A stretch of DNA of 64,000 nt from Caenorhabditis remanei (taxonomy: Eukaryota > Nematoda > Chromadorea > Rhabditida > Rhabditidae), in NCBI RefSeq assembly GCF_010183535.1, contig NC_071332.1, positions 17,298,001 to 17,362,000 of the forward strand. Reading direction: 5' to 3'. Position numbers and translations under genes: made by a program. Every line of letters starts with the position of its first letter. Position 1 is the first letter of the stretch. Positions 39,501 to 50,815 of this stretch are shown here, in pieces. The notes beneath the pieces were generated by a model. It saw only the letters and a list, made by a program, of their open reading frames with translations. It ran no database searches and was not told the origin of the DNA.

Positions 39501-41176
39501 GGCCGGGGATTAGAGCCACTGGGTAGGGCCCCGGACGAGTCGCCTCGGGTTTCATCACTTTCCATGCGTTGCGACGCGATTGAATAATCTGGAAATGGGA
39601 AATAGTGACATTTTTCTTGGATATTTTTTCGATAAAAAGCACGTCAAAGGCGCACCAGATTGGTAGAGTTTTAAGCTGAAACATCGAAAAATGAGCCAAT
39701 TTTTGTGATTTTTGTTAAAGGAAAAACGCGTCGAAAGCGCCCCAGATGACATTTTTGTTCGAAAATCTGAATATTTCGACGATTTTAAAGCTACGAGTCT
39801 TAAAAGTGATCTGGGGCGACTCTGACGCGTTTTTTGTTACAGATGATTTTTACAGCAAAAAGAAGCAAAATTTGACTGAAAATTTCGGAATTTTCGACGA
39901 AATATCCGAACTTTTGACTATTTTTCAGTTTTTTTTCACAGAGTTTTTGATTTTTCTTTCTCCAGATACAAAAAAACAAACATTTCCTGTCGAATTTCAA
40001 CCATAAAACTCTAAAAACCGCAAAAAATCGTTGAAATTCACAAATGAAGGGGAATCCAGACGAAACTTTCAAGTGTTCTATGCCAAAATCTAAGTTTTCA
40101 AAAAAAAATTTCGAAAAAAACTCAAATACTGACCAAATTTATAGAAAATGCGTATTATTTATCGAGTTTTTAATCGATTTTCCTTAACTTTGACCAAAAA
40201 ATTGTGAAAATCGTTAAAAACGCAAAAAAACTGCGCGATAAACTGATTTCCGGTCTGATAACACCATACTTCCGCAATCTGGCGCGCCTCTGACGCGTAA
40301 ACCCGTATTTTATAACTAACATTAGTCTGAATATCCCAAAAATGTTTGCGCTCGTTTCTTCGCATTTTCTGAAGATCTTTATTGAAGTCAGCGGCACTTT
40401 GAAGCGCTTTCGCACGGAGTTCCGCCAATTTTCCCGCGTCGTTTTTGATCTGAAAATGGAAAATTTGGTAAAAATAAAAATAATAATAATTTACCGCCTC
40501 CATCTCTTTGGCCTTCTCGAGCTGAGCCTCCCGTTCTCTTTGCGCCACGACCTTCTTGTACTCCATATAAATATCCACGAAATCCGACTGCATCATGTCG
40601 TGAATCTCGCTGGCACGCATCGCGTTCATGTCGCGGAGCACTGAAAATCGATTTTTCCATGAATTTTATCGAATTTCAAGCTGTTTAAGCCTAAAAAACC
40701 GTACGCGTCTCATTAAGAAGCTTATGAACACCATAGTTCCACTCCAAGTACTCCCGCTCCTCATGATTGACCTTCCGGCGAGTGAAATCTGGATATTTTC
40801 TCGAAAAACTCTTAATATCAAGCAATTCTCCGATTTGTTCTTGTAGAAACCAGCGATCGCCGGATTTGACGGGCCACTCGTACTCGATAATGTCTTGTGG
40901 CTCGACCTGAATGAAATTTTTAATGAACATTCATAATTATTGATTTTTTTTCGCAAAAATTTGTTTAAAATCGACGAATGAGGCTACCTTTCGATGGTTT
41001 ACATCGAGCATAATATAAACATTTCTGTTATACGTATCACGACGCGATGAAATTGGAGCTGCAGCCGGTGCTGGCTCGCTAGACGATGGCTCATCGCTTG
41101 GTGTGGTTTCAGATGTCTCCGGAGCGGTTTCTGGCGCCGAAATGGTAGCGTCCTCGTTGGCAACTGGATCTTCCAT
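36577..41176 (-). CDS. phf-10: phf-10 orthologue (PHF10/BAF45a, PBAF chromatin-remodelling subunit)
   Basis: Exons of the long form: 40988-41176, 40705-40906, 40495-40640, 40321-40449, 39286-39588, 38864-38955, 37912-38047 and 36577-36738, about 452 aa. The N-terminus is acidic and Ser/Pro-rich. Exon 2 is the core of the SAY domain ([34 protein letters not shown]). Exon 3 has [18 protein letters not shown]. Exon 5 has [20 protein letters not shown]. The last three exons make two PHD fingers in tandem ([54 protein letters not shown]). PHF10 is a subunit of the PBAF form of SWI/SNF, where the double PHD contacts histone tails. The exon 2 donor is read as C/GTACGG to keep frame. A short form with exon 39123-39164 would lack both PHD fingers. 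Confidence 0.9.
36739..37911 (-). other. last intron of phf-10
   Basis: 1,173-nt intron with many CGCGTCAAAGGCGCGCC copies and a palindrome with arms AGAGCTGTGCGGAA (about 36862) and TTCCGCACAGCTCT (about 36915). No exon seen. Confidence 0.55.
38048..38863 (-). other. intron between the PHD exons of phf-10
   Basis: 816-nt AT-rich intron with an irregular repeat of about 110-200 nt around TGAAACGGTAAAAATCGCATTTTGGTC (38330-38640, several degenerate copies; wording shortened in use). No exon seen; it lacks clear copies of the CGCGTCAAAGGCGCGCC family. Confidence 0.5.
39033..39038 (-). terminator. polyadenylation signal of short phf-10 form
   Basis: TTTATT on the plus strand, i.e. AATAAA on the minus strand, about 85 bases after the stop of the alternative exon 39123-39164 and upstream of the PHD exons. 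It supports use of this exon as a true 3' end. Confidence 0.55.
39123..39164 (-). CDS. phf-10: alternative terminal exon of phf-10 (no PHD fingers)
   Basis: A good acceptor (GCCGATTTTAG/G) after exon 5 opens a 14-codon exon in the right phase ([13 protein letters not shown], then stop). An AATAAA follows about 85 bases on. The product would be about 336 aa with the SAY domain but without PHD fingers, comparable to the PHD-lacking isoforms known for mammalian PHF10. Inference from sequence; transcripts would be needed to prove it. Confidence 0.6.
   Translation of the reverse strand, partial: EYYTTDEENYPPF
39589..40320 (-). other. intron 4 of phf-10
   Basis: 732-nt intron with a few CGCGTCAAAGGCGCGCC copies (about 39640, 39725, 39820, 40280) and AT-rich sequence. 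No exon seen. Confidence 0.5.
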
Positions 41177-42197
41177 CTGAAATTTGAGAAAAAAGTGAAA
41201 AATTCGGTGAAAAACCGATGAAAATGAAGGAGAAAAAATAGATTTAATTCAAATATCTGCTGCGGTGTTTGCGTACCCTTGAGACACCATCACGCGCAAT
41301 TGCGTACCCGGCATTATAAATGACGAACAATTCGAGAATTAAATTTTTTTATCAAAAAAGGAATAAAACAATGAAATGGAAGGGAAAATAGAATGTTCAA
41401 AAAGAAAATTATTAAATAAATAGTTTACAACTCAAAACACAAAAAATTTCGAGACCAAAAGTTTTCGGGGGCCCCCGAAATTTTTTTGTTGCATTTCTCA
41501 TTTTTGCACTTTTCTCCGATATGCTTCCGAGACAACTCGTCATAAATCCCATATTTATTGTGCAAAAAAAAGAAGAAGGGGGGAACGATGAAAAAAGAGA
41601 CACACATACATTCCGATGGCTCCCCTTTTTGACGTCTTCTGAATGCGAATGGGCTCATTTTCGATTCTTTTCCGTTTATTTGGACGGGCTATGTTTAGTG
41701 TTTCCGAGAACTCATCTAGAATGGAAGAGAGACAGATGGAATGTGTCAAAGATCGACGAAGGATTCACCATTTTTCCATTCAATTCCAGTTTACGTGGTG
41801 GCCTAGAAAACCAAATGATGGAAAGCTTGGCCACGGTCTAAAAGCCAAGGACTAATTTTTCCTCTTCCAGCCCCTTGAAAGTTTTTAAAAAATTCAGAAT
41901 TTTTTTTTCGAATTTTTTTCTTTTTCCCGGTTCCTGACCATTTTTCCATTTTTCCGTCGTCACACCGCTCCAGAAGTCGTTTTCGTTTTCTGATGAGGTC
42001 ATCATCATCACTAATGCATCTGGAATTCAGAAGACCTTGTATTTTTCCTAGACGCTAATCCATCCTCTTTTGTTGCTTTCTCGTTTTTTTTTCAATTTTC
42101 TAATTGCCTTTCCCTAACTTTCTTTGTATCTTATTGTTACACTAAACGAAAGTTTCCTGAATTGGGAAAGAAAAACTGAAAAACTGAAAAAAACTAA
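41177..42197. other. intergenic region upstream of phf-10
   Basis: Presumed promoter side of phf-10. Shortly upstream of the start codon (41255-41320) there is a non-AT-rich patch (GCGGTGTTTGCGTACCC, GCGCAATTGCGTACCC) with a repeated TGCGTACCC. Short plus-strand ORFs around 41521-41855 resemble nothing known. No supported gene. Confidence 0.45.
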
Positions 42198-42497
42198 TGC
42201 TGCGTCCAAAGTAACTTTTTCGCGGAAAATCCGCGCGGAAAAAGTGTCCAAAGTAGCCATTTCTTTTCCGCGTTTTCCTCTGCGCCTTTAAGCTAATCGC
42301 GGTGAGACCAGTGCATTTTTTAGGAGGGAAAGTTAAATTTTCAAAATTAAATTTTTTTTTTGAATTCCCTCCAAAAAAGTGAGCTGGTCTCACCGCGATT
42401 ACCTTAAAGGCGCAGAGGAAAACGCGGAAAAGAAATGGCTACTTTGGACACTTTTTCCGCGCGGATTTTCCGCGAAAAAGTTACTTTGGACGCAGCA
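42198..42497. mobile_element. 300-bp palindromic MITE with TAA target duplication
   Basis: Almost the whole element is one inverted repeat: TGCTGCGTCCAAAGTAAC at the left end, GTTACTTTGGACGCAGCA at the right, with long matching arms (TTTTCCGCGTTTTCCTCTGC, GGTCTCACCGCGATTA) around a short AT-rich loop at about 42335-42358. TAA stands directly on both sides (42195-42197 and 42498-42500), the form of target duplication (TWA) made by PIF/Harbinger transposases. No coding capacity. Confidence 0.88.
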
Positions 42498-42623
42498 TAA
42501 AGTTTATATGGAATTTCATGGCGTCAAGTGAAGGAAATCTACGCACACCTATACGCTCTCTTAACCAAATTCAAAAATTTTCGTGTGGCTCAGTGGTGTG
42601 CAGTTTTGCGCGCCGCTCAACAC

Positions 42624-43687
42624 CACAGGTGAACCGCTGGGGAACACATATGGAACCGCGCGGTGGCGTATGTGCGGCTAAAAAGAATGAGGGTTGGACC
42701 CTATATGTGTCTACGTGGATCACCGCGCGGTCGGCCGAAAACGTGGGGAGCATATGGAACGCATATGGATAGCATAATCAGCATTAATTCTACCAATCAC
42801 ATTTGGTTGATTATTCTGTATGAAACACTAGAAAGGCCTAATTCATTGTTGTGATTGTTATATAATGCTATCATGTTGTTTCACTTTTCTTTTTTCCAAC
42901 TTGTTCACTTCCCATTTCTCGGACTTGTATATTTTTTTCCATTTTTCTCGAAGTTCTTTCCTTTTTTAAACAGATAATGGCAATACTTTAAAAAAATTGA
43001 AAATCACACACGATTTCCTATAAAAATCATATGTTAGCTTGGTGATTATAACACAATCATTGATTCTCAAGCTTTTCTTTGAACTCTGAAAGAAAATGAT
43101 ACCCGTCGAAGAAATTCGAAGTCCGGCATTTTGACTTTACTTCGGTATGACAAATACTTACCTTCTTACCTTTAAATCCACCTGAAAAATATGATTTCTT
43201 ATCATACCGAAGTGAAGCGGAACATCAGACCCGAACTTCTCAACAAAAACTTAAAATTCTAGTTTCTTGAGAAAATAACAAGTTTTGTATTGAAAAAATA
43301 AGTTTCCGCAAGTTTGAATAGATTTCTTTTTATTTTTGAAGTTTGCCATTATCTGTTTTGTGCAAAAAGAATGAAGAAAATAGGTGAAAAACTTCGAGAA
43401 ACGGAGAAAATGGGCCCGGACTAATAGAAAAAAATGTCGCGTCGATTTACGGTAAACAACACGCCCACGTGTAATTCCGGAGTGTCGTTGCGGCGGCCGG
43501 CCGCCACCCTCAAATATGGACCATACATGGAACGTATATGGGAGCATTATGGGTGCACGCGCTGCCAGTACACAGAAAAGACGACCGCACATATGCGGCA
43601 CACGCGCGATCCACTTTTCATTTATGGACACATATAGGGCGCTATTCTGGCACCTTCACATATAGGATTCCCAGCGGTTCACCTGTG
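42624..43687. mobile_element. 1.06-kb element with terminal inverted repeats
   Basis: CACAGGTGAACCGCTGGG (42624-42641) and its exact reverse complement CCCAGCGGTTCACCTGTG (43670-43687) bound a 1.06-kb stretch. Inside, a second pair of inverted sequences (AACAGATAATGGCAA near 42970; TTGCCATTATCTGTT near 43343) and a short CTTCGGTATGACA/TATCATACCGAAG hairpin (about 43140-43211) suggest nested foldback structure. The ends are GC-rich with CATATGG-type repeats (42650-42775; 43510-43660), the middle AT-rich. No transposase ORF; non-autonomous if mobile. Confidence 0.65.
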
Positions 43688-46600
43688 ACATCCCAGGTTC
43701 GGTTTTGCCCCCGGGCCAAATCTTCTTTTTCTTTTTTTTGTCAAAATATCCGAAATTTTCTCTCGGTTTCGACAGAAAAGGAGAGAAGAATTTTGAGCAA
43801 TCATCGTTTTCTCACTGAATTCCTCCCGGGGGACCGTTTCGGGGTGTATGTAGAGCACATGATGCCTTCAATAAAAGTTTGGAGGGAAGGGACCTCCTGG
43901 TACTCACACACTCGCCCGGGACACTTTTTTTGTCTTCGATTCACAGCTTTTGTTTTTTGTTGCTGTTGTTACACTTGATTCTTACACACAAACGTTTTGA
44001 CACTTTTCACATTCCCTTTCACATTTTTTCTTCTTTTTTTGTTTCCGGGTTCGGGCGGATAAGGGTTCGCTCAGTGTGGCGCGTTTTCATATTTTCAGCT
44101 TTTTAACCAGTTTTCTTATGGTAGTCTTCTGAAAAAAGCAACTTTACCATAAAGTCTTACATGGAGAAATTTTTTTTCATGAAATCTATTTTTTTCGAAA
44201 GTCAACGTTGAGCGGGCCTTTCAAGCTCCTACACAGTCGTGTTACCTCAAATTTAAACTTTTTGAAAAGCCCATTTCAACGGCTACAATTGTGTAGTTAA
44301 CAAGGTTTTGGTACAAGTCTTCCTTAAAGAGATAACTGTGATGGAATCTTGGCTACCGAAAATTCTTATTTTGGTCATTTCAAGGATCCATATCTCATTA
44401 GTGATGGCTCGTACAAAAAAGTGGTCCACTGCAAAAATTAAGATCTAGGTTCAATCTACACAATGGCATAAAATTTCACACGGTACGACCACTTTACGCA
44501 GCATTACGGGTCTTCAAAGTTTGAGTATTGTAAATGACAAGTTCAGTTGCTACACTGACCAAAAATTGTCAGTGTAACATTTACCAATGAAGCAAATTGA
44601 CCAAATTATCAATTTCTGACCTAATACTCCAAGAGGACTAGGTTACCAAATCCGAAAAATTTTTTCCCTCAGAATTGCCCACAAAAAAAATTCAAGGAAA
44701 TTTCAATAACCAAAAATTTGTGTAAAATTTTGTCAGTGGAGCGCATTTTCAAAGTTTCAAAATTCCGTAAGATATCCAAATTGTACCTGCTGGCCTAGAA
44801 ACTCAAACCTCTAGAAACCTAGTCCCCCGTCGTTTTCTGATCACATATGAAACCCACCCTTAGTAATCTCGTTGTCCTTTTTCCTTCCTCAAATTGGCCC
44901 CGAACATTTCTCAGTGGTGCCCTTTTTCAGTAGGAGGAGAAGAAGGGAATTTCTGCGTCACAAAGTTGTCGTCTTCCTTTTCCTTCCCCCGATTATTATG
45001 TTATATATTTTCGGGTTAGCAGGCAGACCGCTTTTCTTCTCCCCCGAGCTGACAAGGTACATTTTTTCTTCTCGGCTGTCCTGTCAATAAAACTTTTGGC
45101 TAGTCCTCCAGTCCACCCTGTTATATTTTCAGCACTATTATCTAAGCCCCGCCCCTTTTGATGTTTTCTGAGGTGTCAAAAACATGTGTCGTCGTCGTGT
45201 TTAAATGAGCACCATTTTTGCGTTCAAAGGCCAGACTGATTTGTTCAAAAGGCTGACCGGAAATGGCTTCTATTTTATCTATTTTAGAAAATCTGGGGAT
45301 GTGTCTGGTGAGATAAGGAGGAGGAGGTCAAAATGTTTGGTTGGTCAGCTTCAGTTTATCAACTTTTGGTACAAACTGATTCTAGAGAGTTATCGACGAA
45401 ATTTGAATTTCGTTCGAATTTTGGTCAGTGTAAAACTTTTCTTACACTGACGAGAAGTTACAGTGACCAACTTTTTTTTGGCTGAAACTCACAGAGTGTC
45501 TAAATTAAGCAAGCGGCAAGATTTGCAACAGAGAACTTTCCGGTGAAAACTTCTACTGAATATTTTTGGACCGAAAAATAAAGAATAAGCTCGCAATTTT
45601 TGGTCACTGTAACATTTCTACCCTAAAAAACATCATTTTTTAGCAACTATCTGAAAAAAGTACAAACCTGCATCCCTGCTTTCGTAGTTAACTACTTCTT
45701 GACATGCTCCTCCTGACAGTCGATCAGATAACCTATTCCAGCGATCTCATCCATATTTGATTTCAGCAACCTATGTATGTGTATCTGTCTAAAAAGGGAC
45801 TGTACTGAACAATGCTCAACTACCAATACGGTTTGCACTAATTAAAACCTGTTGTTGTTGAAAAATGGCACTTTGAATGACAAGTTGAACGTGATGATAA
45901 GAAGATTATCACACGTTTGGTGTGTTGACCGTGGACCGGTTGTCTGGGCGGTTCATTTTAAGTTTCTCTTCTAGACGTGGATTTTTAGATCAGCTGGAAA
46001 AAGCTTATATTTCAATCCAATTACCAATCCGTTTTTTCTTCTTTCCCCCGCCTGTCTCCTGCAAACCAGTGTAATAATAACATTTCAAACTTTGAACCCT
46101 TACAAATAGCTACATAACTGTCATAGCCAGGATTTCCGCCCGACTAATTGTTGGTCTCGGTTTTTAGTCGATCGTGTCTAAGCTACCGTAACCCTGTGGT
46201 ATAAAATTGGGCTCTGGGTACATATGGATACTCATAAAGCCGTGGACTAGTTTTCTTGGTTTTGGTTTTCTAGGTCATCCCAGCTATTAAACTTGGTCAG
46301 TGTAACATTTCTGACATTTTCATAAAAATGGATTTATTTGTCAGTGTAAGTTACACTGACAATTATTTTCTTCAGTACTTCCACTTGCTAGAACTATCCA
46401 GGGAGAGCTCGTACAAAAAAGTTGTCAACTACAAAAATGAAGATCTACATATGATCTACAACATTTTCGCGTCTTCATGACGCATATTTCACTACTTTCA
46501 TAGATCTCGAATTTGGTGATCCCTTATAGTTAAGACACCTGTCTGTCCGGAAAATTCCGGAAATTCAAATCACCGATTTTCTTCTACCATGTGCATATTT

Positions 46601-48320
46601 GGATTATCAGCAAAATATACACGTACATACATTTCATGATTTTCAAAAAGTTCAAATTTTTTCGTAAAAATTTCGTAATCCTCCAATTTCCGGTTATTCG
46701 AAAATGTTGCGGAAATTGGTTTTTTCTGTTTTTAGATTAACTTTTTTAAACACATTTTTTAAAAGGATTTTGAATTTTTGAGTCTAGTGTTAGTCATTTT
46801 TAGCTTCACTGCCTCCAATCGAATGAAAAATTAAATAAAAAAATTTGCAGTCTTTCTGCAAATCATAAGAAAAATATGATTTATTTAGTGTTTTTTTCCG
46901 CTTGTCTTGATTTAATTTTTTCCGCTCCCTAGTATTGAGTCTGGCGCACCTTTCACTGACGTCCAGACATTGTACTTGCTTACCCGCGAATACAATTTTA
47001 TTTGTTTTTCTTGGAAAATTTGTTTGCACTACTTTTTTTTTGGAGTTTTTGTCTGGAATTGAATTGAGTCTAGTCGAACACAATGACCTAGAACTGTCAA
47101 ATTATATAAAAATGATATTGGTTGTGTAGATTATAAATAGATTTCCATTTTTGTAGTTGACAACTTTTTTTGGTATAGATCGATCCTGAAGAGTTACAAA
47201 ACTTTGAAAACTTGAGAAAATGTTTTGCCAGTGTAACATTTTTTACATCGACCAAAAAAGGATCCGAGAAGTTTTAAACTTGTTTTATCTCACCTACAAG
47301 TAGTTCTTGAAATTGAGCAATATGCAACAGTAGTTTCAATAAAAATTGTTGAAAAATTAGTTTTCGTCACTTTTTTTTCAGAAAGAAGTTCAAAAAAGTT
47401 CAAAAAATTGAGAAAAAAATTGAAAATTCAACTTTGGCGCCAATTACCCAGGCCTTAATTTTGGTGCCATGACCCGGCCCGGAGCGGGGCTAGACAAGTA
47501 TGAATTTTTCAGTTATTATTTTCACGTTTACTCTTGAAAAGACATGGTTTCGAAATGTCTGGTTGCATAATGTCCCAGTTACCAAATGTCGCATCTTCGA
47601 AACATGGCGAAATTTATTTTTGTCACTGTAAGTTTTGTCAGTGTAACTTCTGTTTTTTTCACAGCTATCTACTAAGGCCCTGTGCAAACATTTTGAGATC
47701 TCCAACCTCAAAATTGGCCAATCTAATTTAATTCGAAAACCAAAATTTTCAAGTTTTTTCCAACATTTACTCCTTATATACTATTTTTTTCCCCTCTCCC
47801 CTAATTTCCCCCCGCATCGTTCATCAATTCCATCCATTCACTAACTCCGCGTGCTCATCTCAACGCAACGTGTGTGCTCCTCTCCTCCTCCTATTCACCA
47901 CACCATCCCATTTCTGATCGTTCGCGGGAAGAGAGAAGGGGCCTTCCATTTCTAATCCGAATTTCCCCTTCTCTCCTTTTTGGTATCCTTCTTCTCTATA
48001 TCATCTGAAGGGAGCCCTCATTCCCCATTTACGTATTATGACTAATTCACTTGAGCTCCTCCACTCCTTTTCGCTTATTTCGTTGATGTGTTTATTTTTT
48101 TGTTATTTTGGCAAAGTCAGCACAGTGTGACAAATATTTGAGCTTTTGAACCTTTCAGATTTGACATTTAGACGAATAAAAGTCATCGCATGAATAATTA
48201 GATTTTTATGGAATGAACACTTTTGTTTACGGGTTGAGTGTGTTTATTTTTGGAAGATGTACATAGCTTGGCGTGCCGTTAGAGCGTTTTTGTGGGATTA
48301 TTCGAGTCATGTTTCAGTGA
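43688..48320. other. gene-poor repeat-bearing region
   Basis: No gene supported. Contents: copies of the dispersed GTACAAAAAAGTKGTCAACT motif (44411, 46411 and, inverted, about 47152-47180); the CAGTGTAAC/TTACACTGAC motif from about 44550 on; a GC-rich CCCGGCCCGGAGC block (about 47473) like those at 19160, 21370 and 58355; pyrimidine-rich stretches near 47780-48000. Confidence 0.5.
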
Positions 48321-48324
48321 CAAA

Positions 48325-48445
48325 GTTACAGTGACAAAGTTACAGTGACAAAGTTACAATGACCAAAAAGTTACAGTGACCAATTTACAGTGACAAAGTT
48401 ACAGTGACAAAAGTTACAGTGACAAAAGTTACAGTGACCAAAATT
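48325..48445. repeat. densest TTACAGTGACAAAG tandem cluster
   Basis: About nine consecutive units (AAAGTTACAGTGAC, with AATGACCAAAA variants), with a period of about 13-14 bp. Confidence 0.88.
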
Positions 48446-50815
48446 AGTTTTATCACATTTTGTGAAATCTTGTCTCAATTCTTTAATTCCGAATCACGCT
48501 CATTACCTATTTCTATTTTTGACACCGAACACCTTCTACTCGATCCACCCACATGCTCAAAATATGACTACGGTTGGGCTCATCATGACATCTCGACTAT
48601 TTTTCTATTTTTACGTTGATCCCTGACTAAAAACTTTTCGTCGTGAAAAAGTTGTCGCCCCCATAAACACACAACCAACAAATATGTAATTCCTAATGAG
48701 ATAAGAAGGCGAAATGAGGTGTGGCGCCTGCTCAGAGCGACTCGACGGACGAAGTTTTTTGATTCGGTGTGGGAACTTTTCTTCAATTTTCACTCGAAGG
48801 CTTATTCATCTTTTTGGTTTCTGGAGTTTTTCTTAGTTTTTCATAGGTTTTGAGGTTTTGTGCCGCTACGCTGCGCAAAATTTTTTATCTTACTGAATGT
48901 GTTCTGAGAATTGTGAAACGTCTTTTAAGACTCCGTTGATCCGTGTGTGCCGAAAAAGTTCAAGAAACCAAAATTCACAAACTTTTTGTAGGAGGTTACA
49001 GTGACCAGTTACAATGACCAAATTTCCCTAACTTTTAAAATCTCCTCCCTATTTTCAGACACCCCCCCCCCCCCCCCCCCTCAACGTCATACACACTCCA
49101 CCCTCTCTAAGTATCCAGATATAGCAGCTCTCTACTTTGACTCCTTCTTCCAATTTCCGTCCGCTGCTCTTTGTTCTTTTTTATCTGATCATACTTTTGC
49201 TTGAAATATTTCATATCCCATGAGAGACATGATTCACAGCATAACTCCCACCAATAATCACTTTAGCAGCAAAGTTCTCACGGACTCACTGATCTGGGTT
49301 GCCAAAGATTTTGTGTTTTTTTTTGAGTCAGTGGGAACGGGGACGTTTTTTTTTTAGATCTTTGTTAAGGTATAAGTTTTTAGTAAGGAGGAAATGAATA
49401 ATTACTGTGTCAGTGTAAATTTTTGTCAGTGTAACTTTTTTACACTGACAAAAACCAGAAACTCATTTTTCTAGGTTCCAAGCGTTTGGAAACCAGACAT
49501 TTGGCAACAATGACGTTTAGACACCAGAAATTTCGAAACCAAAATTATATACAAAATACCTGATTGTCCAAAGCAAAATTTTTTCACGATCGGTTTCGAA
49601 TTGTTATGGTTTTGAAAAAAATTGCTAAATGTTTCGGTTTTCAATTATCTGGTTTCCAAACGTCCTGGAGCCTAGAACTGATTTTTTAAGCTAGTTGGAA
49701 AACACTGTTGCCGTGATATGTGAATTAGTCGCTTTTCATTTTTGCTCTCATTTAAATGCTAGGTACATAACTCTTCGCAAGTCACCACTAAAAAATTGGC
49801 TCCGGGACATTTCGCCGCTTTTTAGAAATAATATACCACTAGTACGCGTTGATTATGCTAATTGAGGTAATATGTTTTTTCCTATAAGCTTTGGAAATTT
49901 CCCCATATTTGGTGGCGAAACGTCCCGGAGTCAAAAAATCCAAAATCGCAGTTCCACTTCCCGAATGAAATCACTCTCTGCGAGATCGTTCGAACTTTTC
50001 CCACTTACCTTATAATTATCCATGGCTAATAGCTCCGCTTTAAGAAAAATATGATCTTTCCATATCTGACAAATTGCTATCTTGCGTGCCCTTACTTAGG
50101 TGTAGGTGTCTAGTTGTATAAGCCCCTCTAAGGCCTCCGAGACAGATGGTGTTGCTTTCCTCGAGAAATCTTTACTAATAATATTCAACAGATCCGTGTG
50201 TCCGTTTATTTGTCGCTGATCATAACTCCCTCCGTAGTGGACCGATTTTTGTGAAACCTACACAGATAGAGTGGAAATTTCCCTTAGATGATGCCCAAAC
50301 TTTTCTTTTTTCAAAAATTTCAAATTTGACGTCTTCTGGAGACGATGTCGATTTCAACAGTAGAAAGCGGTCAGAAAAGGTGTGTCCCGACAGGGTGGTA
50401 GAAACTCAAAACTACTGACTCGGTGTTTCTTGACTGCATTCTCGAGAGCGCCGCGGCCGCGCGTATTTGGAGTAGCGGTCTACGCAGATGATTCTCACCC
50501 ATGGGGTAGAGAGTTCGTTCCCGCCAGGTCCGAAAAGTTTTTTGGTTTTTTGTTTTGATAAGACCATAGACAGTCAGTATATGAAAGTTGTAATTATGGT
50601 CGAGATTTTAGAACAAAAGGGTGGAGTAGCTATCTTTCTGTTGACTCTGTACACACCGCTACAATTCTGTCAGAAGGGATGATTGAGGTCCAGCTTTGAC
50701 GGTGTTTCAAAATTCACAATCCTACAAACACCGAGTCAGAAACTGATAGTAGTTAACAATAAACCTTTCGTCCGAATCTGTTTAAAAACTCAAAATGTTT
50801 TTCTTTGTTTTTTTA
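48446..50815. other. gene-poor region with homopolymer tract
   Basis: No supported gene. Holds a 19-base C run (49062-49080), GGTTTCGAAACGT-type repeats (about 49470-49680) and a short patch around 50450-50545 with a tRNA B-box-like GAGTTCGTTCCCGC that does not fold convincingly as a tRNA. Confidence 0.45.
49062..49080. repeat. poly-C run (poly-G on minus strand), 19 bases
   Basis: An uninterrupted C19. In C. elegans such G-tracts are G-quadruplex-prone and unstable when the DOG-1/FANCJ helicase is lost. Confidence 0.9.

Larger units (their letters stand above)
31845..40300. repeat. CGCGTCAAAGGCGCGCC dispersed repeat family, locally confined
   Basis: Roughly 40 imperfect copies in both orientations of a CpG-rich core AACGCGTCAAAGGCGCGCCA (variants AGGCGCACC, AGTGCCCC, TTTGACGCGTTTT) lie within the introns of the PPP1R21 and phf-10 genes. 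Clear pairs of inverted copies about 20 bp apart make small hairpins, for example at about 32092-32145, 34257-34316, 34424-34478 and 35317-35372. Between copies the sequence is A/T-rich (GAAAAAT, TTTTTCG). Hardly any copies occur outside this stretch (weak matches near 19470 and 57800). Function unknown. Confidence 0.85.

Noticed and set aside
41521..41855. Plus-strand ORFs of 70-106 codons upstream of phf-10
   Set aside because: No family resemblance, no consistent splice sites and frames overlap with equal merit; probably chance.
42590..42612. A-box-like GTGGCTCAGTGGT next to the 1.06-kb TIR element
   Set aside because: No matching B box and no cloverleaf; it lies beside the terminal inverted repeat.
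48325..48445. Possible CRISPR-like array
   Set aside because: Units are 13-14 bp with no unique spacers of constant length, and the genome is animal; it is a simple tandem repeat.
50448..50545. tRNA-like patch (B-box-like GAGTTCGTTCCCGC)
   Set aside because: I could not form an acceptor stem or T-arm with proper pairing. tRNAscan-SE would decide; perhaps a decayed tRNA-derived fragment.
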